DNA from: Lachnospira sp.
Lineage (GTDB): Bacteria; Bacillota; Clostridia; Lachnospirales; Lachnospiraceae
DNA length: 64,000 nt
NCBI GenBank assembly: GCA_017621205.1
Contig: JAGATQ010000027.1
Location: 1-64,000 of the forward strand
Reading direction: 5' to 3'
Notes under the pieces: generated by a model
What the model saw: the letters and a program-made list of their open reading frames with translations, nothing else
Databases searched by the model: none
What the model was told of the DNA's origin: nothing
Made by a program: the position numbers and the translations under genes
In this document: in pieces, positions 26,088-34,681 of the stretch
Position numbering within the stretch: position 1 is the first letter of the stretch
Layout: the number at the start of each line of letters is the position of its first letter

Positions 26088-26537
26088 ATGTCGGCATTTG
26101 AGCAGATTAATAATATATGGGTCAGTCTGTTTAATGAGGTGATGGAGCTTGAAGAGCGGGCAATTATTACCGAGGAATTTAATGATATTACCAACAACGA
26201 TATGCATATTATTGAAGCAGTTGGCGTGGGTAATGGCAACAATATGTCCACAATTGCCCAGAAGATATCGGTTACTCCGGGTTCGTTATCTATAGCCATG
26301 AACAGTCTGGTTCATAAGCATTATGTAGAGCGTAAGAGGAGTGAAACAGACCGTAGGGTCGTTAATATTACCTTGACAGAGAAGGGGAGAAGGGCGTTTA
26401 ACCACCATAAGGAGTTTCATGACAAGATGACACGGGCTGCACTGCAATCGCTTAGTGAGGAGGAAATCAGGGCATTGGTAAAAAGCCTTGGCAAGCTGAC
26501 AGACTTTTTTCATAGTTATGGTGATGGGGCAGTCTAG
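26088..26537 (+). CDS. MarR-family regulator, probable FabT
   Basis: This 149-aa winged-helix protein has a MarR core: recognition region VTPGSLSIAMNSLVHKHYVER (about 63-83) and wing KRSETDRRVVNITLTEKG. It is the last gene of the fab operon, 16 bp after the previous gene. A FabT-type operator overlaps the operon promoter at 15212-15228. In streptococci FabT represses fab genes when bound with long-chain acyl-ACP. The same feedback is inferred here; most known fabT genes lie at the start of the cluster rather than the end. Confidence 0.85.
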   Translation: MSAFEQINNIWVSLFNEVMELEERAIITEEFNDITNNDMHIIEAVGVGNGNNMSTIAQKISVTPGSLSIAMNSLVHKHYVERKRSETDRRVVNITLTEKGRRAFNHHKEFHDKMTRAALQSLSEEEIRALVKSLGKLTDFFHSYGDGAV

Positions 26538-26605
26538 TATTCAATGTACTAGCATTTTGATTATGAGATAAATGGACGATATTCACAGAATGATTTACAA
26601 CATAT

Positions 26606-26641
26606 CCGCATAGCATAATAAAAAAGGCTGTGCGGTTTTTT
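26606..26641 (+). terminator. Terminator of the fab operon
   Basis: CCGCATAGC and GCTGTGCGG pair with one G-U around a 12-nt A-rich loop, followed by TTTTTT. The T-run directly precedes the spmA start codon. A nearly identical hairpin lies upstream of spmB at 32345-32380. Confidence 0.85.
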
Positions 26642-27250
26642 ATGCTTAATAAAATTTTTGTTGTAATGATTATAACGGCGATAACGGTGGCTGCTTTCTT
26701 TGGGACGATGAATAAGGTGGCACTGGCTTTTTTGGATAGTGCCAAGGAAGCAGTGGAGCTTGGGATATTGATGCTTGGTGTGGTTGGTATGTGGACAGGA
26801 GTTATGAAGGTGGCAGAGGAGGCGGGGCTTGCAAAGGGGCTTGCAAAAGCCCTGGCACCACTGATTCGCTTTTTATATCCCTCACTAAAAGGAGAGAAAG
26901 CACAGAAGGCAAGGTATTATATATCGGAAAATATGGCTGCCAATTTTCTTGGACTTGGCTGGGCGGCTACCCCTACTGGTTTAAAAGCGATGAAGGAGCT
27001 GAAAAAATTAAAGGAGGAGCAGCCTGCAAAGGAAAAATTGAGCAAAGAGGAGCCGACGAATGCGATGTGTATGTTTCTCTTAATTAATGTTTCTTCCTTA
27101 CAATTGATTCCGGTTAATATTATCGCCTACCGCAGTCAGTATGGGGCGGTTAATCCGACTGCGATTCTGCTTCCGGCTATTCTTGCTACGCTGGCTTCTA
27201 CGGTTGTTGCAGTGTTATATGGAAGGTGGAAGATTCGGAAGAATAAGTGA
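26642..27250 (+). CDS. spmA: Spore maturation protein A
   Basis: This 202-aa membrane protein has the nucleoside-recognition (Gate) domain. The segment ENMAANFLGLGWAATPTGL near residue 100 is diagnostic of SpmA. SpmA and SpmB together promote spore-core dehydration in Bacillus and Clostridium. Several membrane segments are present (5-25, 38-58, and C-terminal pairs). The start is ATG 26642; the ribosome site is poor (AAAAAGG about 14 nt away) and the terminator lies right in front. spmB is not adjacent as usual but 5.2 kb downstream. Confidence 0.88.
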   Translation: MLNKIFVVMIITAITVAAFFGTMNKVALAFLDSAKEAVELGILMLGVVGMWTGVMKVAEEAGLAKGLAKALAPLIRFLYPSLKGEKAQKARYYISENMAANFLGLGWAATPTGLKAMKELKKLKEEQPAKEKLSKEEPTNAMCMFLLINVSSLQLIPVNIIAYRSQYGAVNPTAILLPAILATLASTVVAVLYGRWKIRKNK

Positions 27251-27376
27251 TAGGAGATAAGGACAAGCCAATAATAAAAATGCATTACAAAAGCAGAAAA
27301 CTATGTTATACTTTATAAAATATACTGTGAAATTATTTACTGCTGGTGACAAAGCTTTAAGAGAAGGAAGGGTTTT

Positions 27377-27820
27377 ATGATTAATTGGTTACATCAAGAA
27401 GAGGGAGTTTGTGAAGGGAGCTTCAAAAGCACATTTTTTCTTGATGATGAAAATGGTAATGAGCTGAGTGTTTGTATGAAAAGTCCTGATTTGAGCGAAT
27501 GTGCTGAAAAGTGTGTTGATGCATTTAATAATCTTGCTGAGTCTGAGATTGGCGAAATCTGTAAAGAAATTATAAAATGTGCAGAGGAAGGCGGCATAGA
27601 TGAAGAATTCGAATTACCTGCACTTGATAATGCCCTTGATATTTTGAATTATTGTTGGTTTACATCATTATATGTAAACATGCTCAGTAAGGAGGATGAA
27701 ATAGCCTATGTTGTAGAAGGTGAAGGAGATTGGGGTGAAGTAATTGGCTTTGTTGTGGAAAACAATACGGTAATTTATGTTGGCACGGATTATTTTGATT
27801 ATATGAAGGAAGAAGAGTAG
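27377..27820 (+). CDS. Small acidic protein of unknown function
   Basis: This 147-aa protein is strongly acidic, with no signal peptide or membrane segment, and so is cytosolic. The C-terminal half (EGDWGEVIGFVVENNTVIYVG) loosely resembles small families that include immunity proteins of polymorphic toxins, but I cannot assign it with confidence. The start ATG follows GAAGGAAGGG. It ends 7 nt before the CstA gene, so the two may be co-transcribed. Confidence 0.6.
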   Translation: MINWLHQEEGVCEGSFKSTFFLDDENGNELSVCMKSPDLSECAEKCVDAFNNLAESEIGEICKEIIKCAEEGGIDEEFELPALDNALDILNYCWFTSLYVNMLSKEDEIAYVVEGEGDWGEVIGFVVENNTVIYVGTDYFDYMKEEE

Positions 27821-27827
27821 AATTTTA

Positions 27828-29240
27828 ATGATAACATTTATATGTGCGCTTGCGATTCTTATTGCAGGATATTTTTTATATGGAAAACTAATAGAATATG
27901 TGTTTCGTCCTGATGAGCGTCAAACTCCGGCAGTGGCGCACTCGGACGGAGTAGATTATGTTTCAATGAAAACATGGCGTGTTTTTTTAGTTCAATTGCT
28001 TAACATTGCCGGTACAGGCCCTATTTTTGGTGCACTTATGGGAGCAGTTTTTGGTCCGGTGGTATTTTTATGGATTGTATTTGGCTCTATACTTGGCGGT
28101 GCAATTCATGATTATATGAGTGGCATGATTTCTGTGCGAATGGATGGCGCTTCGGTGTCAGAGATTGTTGGAAAATATCTTGGAAAAACCGCAAAACAGA
28201 TTATGCGTGTATTTTCGGTGATATTGCTGATATTAGTCGGAGCGGTATTTACAACAAGTCCGGCGGCATTGCTGGCAAGACTTACACCTTCTTGGGCAAA
28301 TGTAACATTTTGGGTAGCAGTGATACTTGCATATTACTTTTTGGCTACATTGTTACCAATTGATAAGTTAATAGGAAAGCTGTATCCATTTTTTGGGGGT
28401 GTACTGATTCTGATGGCTGTAGGAATTATGATTGGATTGGGAGCAGGTGGATATCATTTACCTGAGTTACGGTTCGTGAATCTTCATCCTAATGGTACGC
28501 CGGTGTTCCCATATATGTTTATTACAGTAGCATGCGGTGCAATTTCAGGATTTCATGCGACACAATCACCAATGATGGCAAGATGTATTAAATCAGAAAA
28601 ACATGGAAGACGTGTTTTTTATGGTGCGATGATTGCAGAGAGTGTGATTGCCCTTGTCTGGGCTGCTGCAGGTGTAGCCTTTTACGGCACAACCGGTGGG
28701 TTACAGCAAGCATTATCTGAGATGGGACAATCCGGTGTAGTCTATGATATTTCTGTATCAGTGCTAGGAGTTATTGGTGGTGCAATGGCAGTAGTCGGTG
28801 TGGTAGTATGTCCTGTTTCATCGGGGGATACGGCATTCCGGAGTGCAAGGTTAACGATTGCTGAATGGTTTCAGATAGATCAGTCCAAATTGATGAAACG
28901 TATTGCAGTGACGGTTCCGCTGCTTGTTGTTGGAGCAGTATTAACACAGCTGAATTTTGATGTTGTGTGGAGATACTTTTCATGGAGTAATCAAACACTT
29001 GCAATGATAACACTTTGGGCTTCATCAATGTACCTTGCAAGGCATGCTAAAAAATGCTGGTATTCTCTGATATGTGCAATGCCTGCAGCATTTATGTCTG
29101 CAGTATCATGTACTTATATTTTAATGGCAGATGAAGGTTTTCGAATTTCATCATCAGTTGCTTATCCGATAGGGGTATGCTTTGCAATGGCATGCCTGAT
29201 ATTGTACATAGTGAAATGTACTGTATTAAAGCAGAAGTGA
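27828..29240 (+). CDS. CstA-family transporter (carbon starvation/pyruvate)
   Basis: This 470-aa polytopic protein is of the CstA family. Landmarks are the N-terminal YFLYGKLIEYVF, DYVSMKTWRVFLVQLLNIAGTGPIFGA, and FHATQSPMMARCI. About twelve or more membrane segments are visible. E. coli CstA and its relative BtsT import pyruvate or peptides; this is the shorter form common in Firmicutes. It lies between spmA and spmB, where it breaks a normally adjacent pair. Confidence 0.9.
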   Translation: MITFICALAILIAGYFLYGKLIEYVFRPDERQTPAVAHSDGVDYVSMKTWRVFLVQLLNIAGTGPIFGALMGAVFGPVVFLWIVFGSILGGAIHDYMSGMISVRMDGASVSEIVGKYLGKTAKQIMRVFSVILLILVGAVFTTSPAALLARLTPSWANVTFWVAVILAYYFLATLLPIDKLIGKLYPFFGGVLILMAVGIMIGLGAGGYHLPELRFVNLHPNGTPVFPYMFITVACGAISGFHATQSPMMARCIKSEKHGRRVFYGAMIAESVIALVWAAAGVAFYGTTGGLQQALSEMGQSGVVYDISVSVLGVIGGAMAVVGVVVCPVSSGDTAFRSARLTIAEWFQIDQSKLMKRIAVTVPLLVVGAVLTQLNFDVVWRYFSWSNQTLAMITLWASSMYLARHAKKCWYSLICAMPAAFMSAVSCTYILMADEGFRISSSVAYPIGVCFAMACLILYIVKCTVLKQK

Positions 29241-29283
29241 AAAGGAAAAATCACTATATATAATAGAATTGGAGGGATACATT

Positions 29284-30942
29284 ATGAAGATAGTAAACAA
29301 TCGTATATTCAAAAAATTATTGGCTGTCCTATTGGTCTGCTCTCTTATGCCAAGCTTTCTGCTGCAGCGGGATGTGTCTGCACAGCAGGATACGGCAACG
29401 GTTTCCGGTTATGGTTATAGTAATCCGGTGACAGAGAATGGTATTACGACATGGGACTGTCTATATTGTGGCAGCTATTGGCAGAATGACACCAACAATG
29501 ATGGAAGAGTAGATGAGAGTGATGACAAACAGCCCATTAAGTGGCGGGTGCTGTCAGTAGATGGTGATGATGTATTTCTTCTGGCGGACCGGAATTTGTG
29601 CAGGAACCCATATAATCTTCCCTATACTTCGGAGGATGGTAGTACTGTAACATGGGAAACGAGTACACTGAGAAGCTGGTTAAATGGTTATGGCGAGGAA
29701 GCCAATATATCCGGACAGGATTATACGGATGATAATTTTTTAAGTACCGCATTTTCCGCTTCGGAGCAGGCGGCAATCAAGGATACCTTGGTAGTGAATA
29801 ATTATAACACAACTGCCTATCCCGATGGCGGCAATAATACAACAGATAAGATTTACCTGCTGTCGGCACCTGAGATAATGAATACATCGTATGGATTTGC
29901 TTCAACATGGAATAAATCACAAATGAGAGAGACGAAAAACACAGCTTATATTGATTCAGGTGAGAATAAGGGTGACTGGTTGCTGCGCACATTGGCAGTG
30001 GTTTCATCCGTTGGTGTTAAGGCATGTTATATTGATGCCGAGGGTCGCCTTTGGCGGTCGGATAGTGCTGCTAATGTTGGTGATTTGGGGTATGCCGTTC
30101 GTCCGGCTCTGCATTTGAATCTGGCAGCCTTGGATGAAGAATCAAAGCCTGTCTGGTCGTATGCAGGTAAGATAACCTCGGATGGCAGGGAAATTGAGGC
30201 AGAGCTTCCCAAACCAGAGGTGACGACAGAGAACCCGGAACCGGAGGTAACGACAGAGAGTCCGGAGCCGGGGATAACGACAGAGAATCCAGAACCGGAG
30301 GTAACGACGGAGAAGCCGGAACCGGAGGCGACAACGGAGAATCCCAAGTCAGAGGTAACAACGGAGAACCCGGCGTCTGATGCAACAACGCAAGCTTCTG
30401 ATTCTCCCAATATTATTCCGGTAAAGGTTAGCAATATTACCGTAAGCGGAACAACGAAGAAGCTTGCTAAAGGGAAAAAGATGAAGCTTAAATTGAGTGT
30501 GGAGCCGATAGATGCAATTAATAGAAATGTGGTTTGGAGTTGCTCTAATTCAGATGTTGCTAGTGTAGATTCTTATGGTACTGTTTCTGCCAAGGCAGCA
30601 GGCACGGCTGTTATTACAGCAACAGCGGCAGATGGCTCCGGTGTATCCGGTTCTTATGCGATAACGGTTGTAAAGCATACAGTACAAAAGATAATTATCA
30701 AGGCAGAGAAAAAGAAAGTAACTGCAGGAAAGAAGGTTAAGGTAAACGCAACAATAAAAACTTCCGGCAAAACTGCGAATAAGGTTTTGGAATGGACGAC
30801 ATCTAATCAGAAATATGCGACAGTAAATTCAAAGGGAGTGGTAACGACAAAGAAGGCTGGAAAGGGAAAGACGGTTACTATCACAGCAAAGGCAACGGAT
30901 GGAAGCGGGAAGAAGGATAGTATTAAGATTAAGATAAAGTGA
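29284..30942 (+). CDS. Secreted multidomain protein with Ig-like (Big2) repeats
   Basis: This 552-aa protein has a signal peptide (residues 1 to about 33). The N-terminal domain (about 45-290), rich in W, N and D (ITTWDCLYCGSYW, IKWRVLSVDGDDVFLLAD), resembles the DUF6273-type domain of Clostridia surface proteins. A Pro/Glu/Thr repeat linker follows (about 312-371), then two bacterial Ig-like group 2 domains (ITVSGTTKKLAKGKKMKL and TAGKKVKVNATI). ATG 29284 after GGAGGG was chosen. No anchor is visible, so it is probably secreted or held by the Ig-like domains. Confidence 0.8.
   Translation: MKIVNNRIFKKLLAVLLVCSLMPSFLLQRDVSAQQDTATVSGYGYSNPVTENGITTWDCLYCGSYWQNDTNNDGRVDESDDKQPIKWRVLSVDGDDVFLLADRNLCRNPYNLPYTSEDGSTVTWETSTLRSWLNGYGEEANISGQDYTDDNFLSTAFSASEQAAIKDTLVVNNYNTTAYPDGGNNTTDKIYLLSAPEIMNTSYGFASTWNKSQMRETKNTAYIDSGENKGDWLLRTLAVVSSVGVKACYIDAEGRLWRSDSAANVGDLGYAVRPALHLNLAALDEESKPVWSYAGKITSDGREIEAELPKPEVTTENPEPEVTTESPEPGITTENPEPEVTTEKPEPEATTENPKSEVTTENPASDATTQASDSPNIIPVKVSNITVSGTTKKLAKGKKMKLKLSVEPIDAINRNVVWSCSNSDVASVDSYGTVSAKAAGTAVITATAADGSGVSGSYAITVVKHTVQKIIIKAEKKKVTAGKKVKVNATIKTSGKTANKVLEWTTSNQKYATVNSKGVVTTKKAGKGKTVTITAKATDGSGKKDSIKIKIK
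30217..30396 (+). repeat. 27-bp tandem repeats coding a Pro-Glu-Thr linker
   Basis: About six and a half copies of a 9-residue unit close to PEVTTENPE form an extended linker between the enzyme-like and Ig-like parts of the secreted protein. The copies have diverged at third codon positions, so the array is not recent. Confidence 0.85.
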
Positions 30943-30976
30943 GAATATTCCTACAAATAATATATTTAGGAGAAAC

Positions 30977-32230
30977 ATGAGTATTATAACAGAACTGACA
31001 AGAATGTGGCTGACCCGTTCAACGAAGCCATTTATATTTAGAAATGAATACGACCAACAGTTACCTTTTTCGGAATGTGATAATTTAGGGTTATATGTAC
31101 ATATACCCTTTTGTAAAAGTATCTGTAAGTTTTGTCCCTATTGCAAGAGTAAATATTCTAAAGAATTATGTGACCGGTATATTGATGTACTGATTCGGGA
31201 AATTCATCTTGTGGGCGAACAGCACAAGGGCAAAAAAACTGTTACAAGTCTATATTTTGGCGGTGGTACCCCAGCTCTTGCTGCTGCCCGGCTCAAGGAA
31301 ATTATTGACGCTATTCAGGAGCATTTTATCATTACTGAGGGGGTGGGGGTAGAGCTGCATCCTGATGATGTAGTACCCTCCGTATTACAGATTCTTAGAG
31401 ATGCAGGAGTAACCAAAGTCAGCATTGGTATCCAGTCCTTTCAGAAGAAATTTCAAGATGTATTGGGTAGGCAGAGTGTCAATATTTTAGCATTGAAAAA
31501 AGCATTGTGCGAAGTTTCCTTTGAGACGGTTTCTATGGATTTTATTTTTGCTCTGCCAACCCAGACGTTTGATGATTTAAAGAATGATATTGATACAGCA
31601 TTTCAAAACGGTGCCAATCATGTAGCAATTTATCCGTTGATTGATTTTACATTTACTTCGAGTGCGATAACACCAATGCCCAAAAAAGAAAAGAAAGCTC
31701 TTTTGGATGCAATTACTGTTTATTGTATGGACAAGGGGTATACCCGCAGCTCTATTTGGACATTTTCAAATGAGAAGCATGCCAATTATTCTTCCATGAC
31801 GAGAGATAATTTTTTGGGGTTTGGCTGTTCAGCAACAACGCTTCTGAAAGAACAGTTTAAGATTAATACATTTTCTGTGGAGGAATATTGCAAAAGAATT
31901 GATGAGGGTAAGCTCCCGACCTCATTAACGATTCGATTTACCTTACGTCAACGTATGGTTTATTATTTGTTTTGGACTGCATATAGTACAAAGGTAAATG
32001 CTAAAGATTTTGAAAAGTTTTTTGGTATTCCTTTAAGAAAAATGTACGGAATAGAATTAAAAATTGCAAAGCTGTTAGGATTTGTTAATGAAGAAAATAA
32101 TGTATATTACATGACGTTAAAGGGTGCATTTTATTATCATTACTATGAGAATTTTTATACGCTTGCGTATATTGATAAAATGTGGGGAATTATGCGAAAA
32201 GAAGCATTTCCACAGAAGATAGAGTTGTAG
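30977..32230 (+). CDS. HemW/HemN-like radical SAM protein
   Basis: This 417-aa protein has the radical SAM cluster motif C46-x3-C50-x2-C53 (with C56 next) in HIPFCKSICKFCPYC. YFGGGTP binds SAM, and SIGIQSF and MDFIFALPTQ are HemN/HemW motifs. The N-terminal ~35 residues and the C-terminal wing (KVNAKDFEKFFG) differ from canonical HemW, so it is probably a side branch such as a coproporphyrinogen- or heme-handling enzyme. The start ATG follows TTAGGAG. No other heme genes are nearby. Confidence 0.82.
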   Translation: MSIITELTRMWLTRSTKPFIFRNEYDQQLPFSECDNLGLYVHIPFCKSICKFCPYCKSKYSKELCDRYIDVLIREIHLVGEQHKGKKTVTSLYFGGGTPALAAARLKEIIDAIQEHFIITEGVGVELHPDDVVPSVLQILRDAGVTKVSIGIQSFQKKFQDVLGRQSVNILALKKALCEVSFETVSMDFIFALPTQTFDDLKNDIDTAFQNGANHVAIYPLIDFTFTSSAITPMPKKEKKALLDAITVYCMDKGYTRSSIWTFSNEKHANYSSMTRDNFLGFGCSATTLLKEQFKINTFSVEEYCKRIDEGKLPTSLTIRFTLRQRMVYYLFWTAYSTKVNAKDFEKFFGIPLRKMYGIELKIAKLLGFVNEENNVYYMTLKGAFYYHYYENFYTLAYIDKMWGIMRKEAFPQKIEL

Positions 32231-32344
32231 GTTTAGAGGGAAGGGGTGTGTATGTATTGGATTTCCCTTAAAATATGGTAACATTTAAGGAAAAGGGTGG
32301 TGTTTAAGGTAATCTCTCCCCATTCACCGAATGAATTCAAACTA

Positions 32345-32380
32345 GACCGCATAGCATTATAGTAAGGCTATGCGGTCTTT
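32345..32380 (+). terminator. Terminator upstream of spmB
   Basis: GACCGCATAGC and GCTATGCGGTC form a perfect 11-bp stem with an 11-nt loop followed by TTT. Stem and loop closely match the hairpin before spmA (26606-26641). Confidence 0.75.
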
Positions 32381-32395
32381 AATTTGTATTGCAAC

Positions 32396-32422
32396 CTCAA
32401 ACTTCTATGTGCGAAGTTTGAG
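32396..32422 (+). other. Perfect hairpin in the spmB leader
   Basis: CTCAAACTTC and GAAGTTTGAG pair perfectly over 10 bp around a 7-nt loop, without a T-run, 38 bp before spmB. Its role is unclear. Apart from this and the terminator, 32231-32460 holds nothing else visible. Confidence 0.5.
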
Positions 32423-32460
32423 TTATAAAGAATAAATGAAATCATATTTTATGGGGAAGA

Positions 32461-33027
32461 ATGATGCAGATACTTTCATATTTATCTAATTTTATCATGC
32501 CGCTTTTAATTTTTTATGTGATTGCAACAGCCGCTGTAAAGCGGTTGGATGTGTACAGCATTTTTTTGGAAGGCGTAAAGGAAGGGTTTCACATTGTTAT
32601 CGATTTGCTGCCGACGTTGATTGCGTTGTTAGTAAGTGTTGGTGTATTTCGTGCCAGTGGAATATTTGACATTATATTTGAAGGTATGGAAAAGCTGCTT
32701 GGTTTTCTTATGAATGATAATGGTGCTCTTGTGCTTGGTAGTTTTAGTATGCCATTAAGTGTCCTTCCGGTGTTTATTATACGGTTGTTTTCCTCCTCTG
32801 CTGCGAATGGGCTTTTGCTTGATATTTTTAAGGAGTATGGGGCAGATTCCTTAGAGGGGGTGATGTCTGCAATTTCCTTAAGCTGTACGGAGGCAGTACT
32901 TTACTGTCTTTCGATTTACTTTGCTTCTGTTGGGATTACAAAGGTTCGCTGGACGCTTTCCGGTGCATTGCTCGCTACGTTGGCAGGGGTTGTGGCAGCA
33001 GTCGTGCTTGCCAATTTGATTTGTTAG
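32461..33027 (+). CDS. spmB: Spore maturation protein B
   Basis: This 188-aa membrane protein of the nucleoside-recognition family shows the SpmB pattern KRLDVYSIFLEGVKEGF near the N-terminus, with GVFRASGIFD and five membrane segments. It partners SpmA in spore-core dehydration. Two ATGs (32461 and 32464) follow GGGGA; the second gives better spacing. It is separated from spmA by four unrelated genes. Confidence 0.85.
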   Translation: MMQILSYLSNFIMPLLIFYVIATAAVKRLDVYSIFLEGVKEGFHIVIDLLPTLIALLVSVGVFRASGIFDIIFEGMEKLLGFLMNDNGALVLGSFSMPLSVLPVFIIRLFSSSAANGLLLDIFKEYGADSLEGVMSAISLSCTEAVLYCLSIYFASVGITKVRWTLSGALLATLAGVVAAVVLANLIC

Positions 33028-33104
33028 TGTGTTTTGTTATTTACAAAGGGAATTTGATATAAAGAAATACAAACAAATTTATCAAAGAGTGAATTTACTA
33101 AGAA

Positions 33105-33133
33105 TTGACATACAACCATAAAAATTCTATAAT
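33105..33133 (+). promoter_or_regulatory. Strong promoter of the secreted-protein/ABC locus
   Basis: A perfect TTGACA (33105-33110) and perfect TATAAT (33128-33133) are 17 bp apart. AATTGACA (33103-33110) is repeated in inverted form as TGTCAATT (33148-33155), so the promoter lies between two halves of an 8-bp inverted repeat that could be an operator. Confidence 0.88.
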
Positions 33134-33170
33134 AAACTTAGGAATTTTGTCAATTAAAGGAGGAATTGTT

Positions 33171-33563
33171 ATGAGGAAAAGATGTTTTTTAGTAGTGGTT
33201 ATGTGTCTTATGCTGTTGTTTGGAGCAATAACAGTGTATGCTGCGTCTGCAACCGGTTCCTATGAGTTTTCCAGTGCTGAAGTGAAGGTAAATCAGGGTG
33301 TGAGCTTTGTATATGGACCATTGACACTTCAGGATAAGTATTGGGGGAATGCTTCCATTAGTGGGAAGGATTCGGATGCTGCTTCTGTAAAAGTTAAAGG
33401 AGGGACAGAGAAAAAGCCGGATATTATTGACACCACACTAAATCATAGCAAAAAATCAGTAAGTAAGTCAAATGTAAGCTGTGGGTACGGTCAATCATGG
33501 GGAAAGATTAGTGTAACCTTTGAAAACAAGACACATACCATCAAAGCGAATGACCCGAATTAA
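33171..33563 (+). CDS. Small secreted protein, bacteriocin-like context
   Basis: This 130-aa protein has a signal peptide (MRKRCFLVVVMCLMLLF, cleavage probably after YAA). The mature part of about 105 residues is Ser/Lys/Gly-rich, with aromatic motifs (DKYWGN, GYGQSWGKI) and no recognised domain. It starts at ATG 33171 with AAAGGAGG and leads an operon of two half-permeases and an ATPase. That order is like lactococcin-972-type bacteriocin loci, but the peptide itself does not clearly match that family. A second locus of the same plan lies at 56553-59891. Confidence 0.6.
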   Translation: MRKRCFLVVVMCLMLLFGAITVYAASATGSYEFSSAEVKVNQGVSFVYGPLTLQDKYWGNASISGKDSDAASVKVKGGTEKKPDIIDTTLNHSKKSVSKSNVSCGYGQSWGKISVTFENKTHTIKANDPN

Positions 33564-33584
33564 TCAGGGGCAGAGGTTGAAAGG

Positions 33585-34679
33585 ATGAAGACGAATACAT
33601 ACAATAACAAGGTTATTAAGGATGCATTGCTTGCGTTTCTGGTAATAACCAACTTTGTTCTCGTATTATTTTTATTATTAAATTCGGTTGTACTGTTGAG
33701 GGAGATAAAGGTGGAGGCTTGTATTGCCGAGCAGTATCACAACCATGTCACGGCAGAGCTTAACAGTAATTCTAATGAGGCTGCGTTTTCTCCGGATGCC
33801 TTGCTGGAGACATTAAGCAGCTATAAAGCAGTGCATGCAAAATTAAAAACTTCCGATGAGGTTGGTGAGGTTTCTCAAGCCTATGAAATTACGGTTGCTT
33901 TTTCGGACAGTGAGCGGTTAGCCATGTCTAAGGACAATGCGGTACAAGAGTACAAAGAAGGTCTGTTTCTCGGGGAGGCAGCAGCGGAGCTGCTAGACGA
34001 AAGTGATACGTTGTATTTGTTTGGGGATACCTACAGAGTGGATGGAATTCTTAAAAATGATGTGGCAGGAGGATATGACGATAGAATCATTATTTTTTGG
34101 GATTCCTTGAAGGAACAATCAAAGGAATATCTGAAAAAGGAATTAGCGGAGCATTACCAACAGGGAATGCTTATCGGTGTATGTCTTGATGCAGATGAGG
34201 AGATGGATGATACCGTATCTGAGTTATCCGAAAAGCTTACTGCGTTGGGTGTGGATATGGATATCATGGAGTCCTCGAGAACGGCTAATTATCTGAGCTG
34301 GCTATACCAGAATTTTTCTAAGATAGGTCTTGGCTTAGTGGGCATATTTGCTATTGTGAATTGCGGTGTCATATCCAATGTCTGGATTGCACAGAATAAA
34401 AAGCTGTTAGCGGTTTTATTGGCTTTGGGATACAAAAACAGGGATATATACCGGTTTGTGCTAAAGGAATTATTTCATTATGTTGTGATTGCCCTTCCGA
34501 TAACCTGTGTACTGCAGGGGATATATATGATAGCGGTACGGCAGCGGAATGTCTTAAATATTGTATATGAGCTTCCTGTTTTCTTGGTAGGGATTCTTAT
34601 GGTTCTGATTATTTTTGCATGGATTCCGTTGTTGTTTATTTTTAAAAAGACACCTTTAGAAGTGATGAGGATGAGGTAG
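33585..34679 (+). CDS. FtsX-like half-permease
   Basis: This 364-aa protein has one N-terminal membrane segment (about 16-38), an extracellular domain to about residue 245, and three C-terminal segments. It ends in FKKTPLEVMRMR, the FtsX-type C-terminus. It corresponds to one half of a two-unit permease. The next gene starts 2 nt after its stop. It probably forms a heterodimer with that protein and the ATPase at 35962. Confidence 0.8.
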   Translation: MKTNTYNNKVIKDALLAFLVITNFVLVLFLLLNSVVLLREIKVEACIAEQYHNHVTAELNSNSNEAAFSPDALLETLSSYKAVHAKLKTSDEVGEVSQAYEITVAFSDSERLAMSKDNAVQEYKEGLFLGEAAAELLDESDTLYLFGDTYRVDGILKNDVAGGYDDRIIIFWDSLKEQSKEYLKKELAEHYQQGMLIGVCLDADEEMDDTVSELSEKLTALGVDMDIMESSRTANYLSWLYQNFSKIGLGLVGIFAIVNCGVISNVWIAQNKKLLAVLLALGYKNRDIYRFVLKELFHYVVIALPITCVLQGIYMIAVRQRNVLNIVYELPVFLVGILMVLIIFAWIPLLFIFKKTPLEVMRMR

Positions 34680-34681
34680 CT

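Noticed and set aside
33171..33563. Firm call of a lactococcin-972 bacteriocin
   Set aside because: The operon plan fits, but the mature peptide lacks a convincing match to the family as I know it, so only the context is reported.
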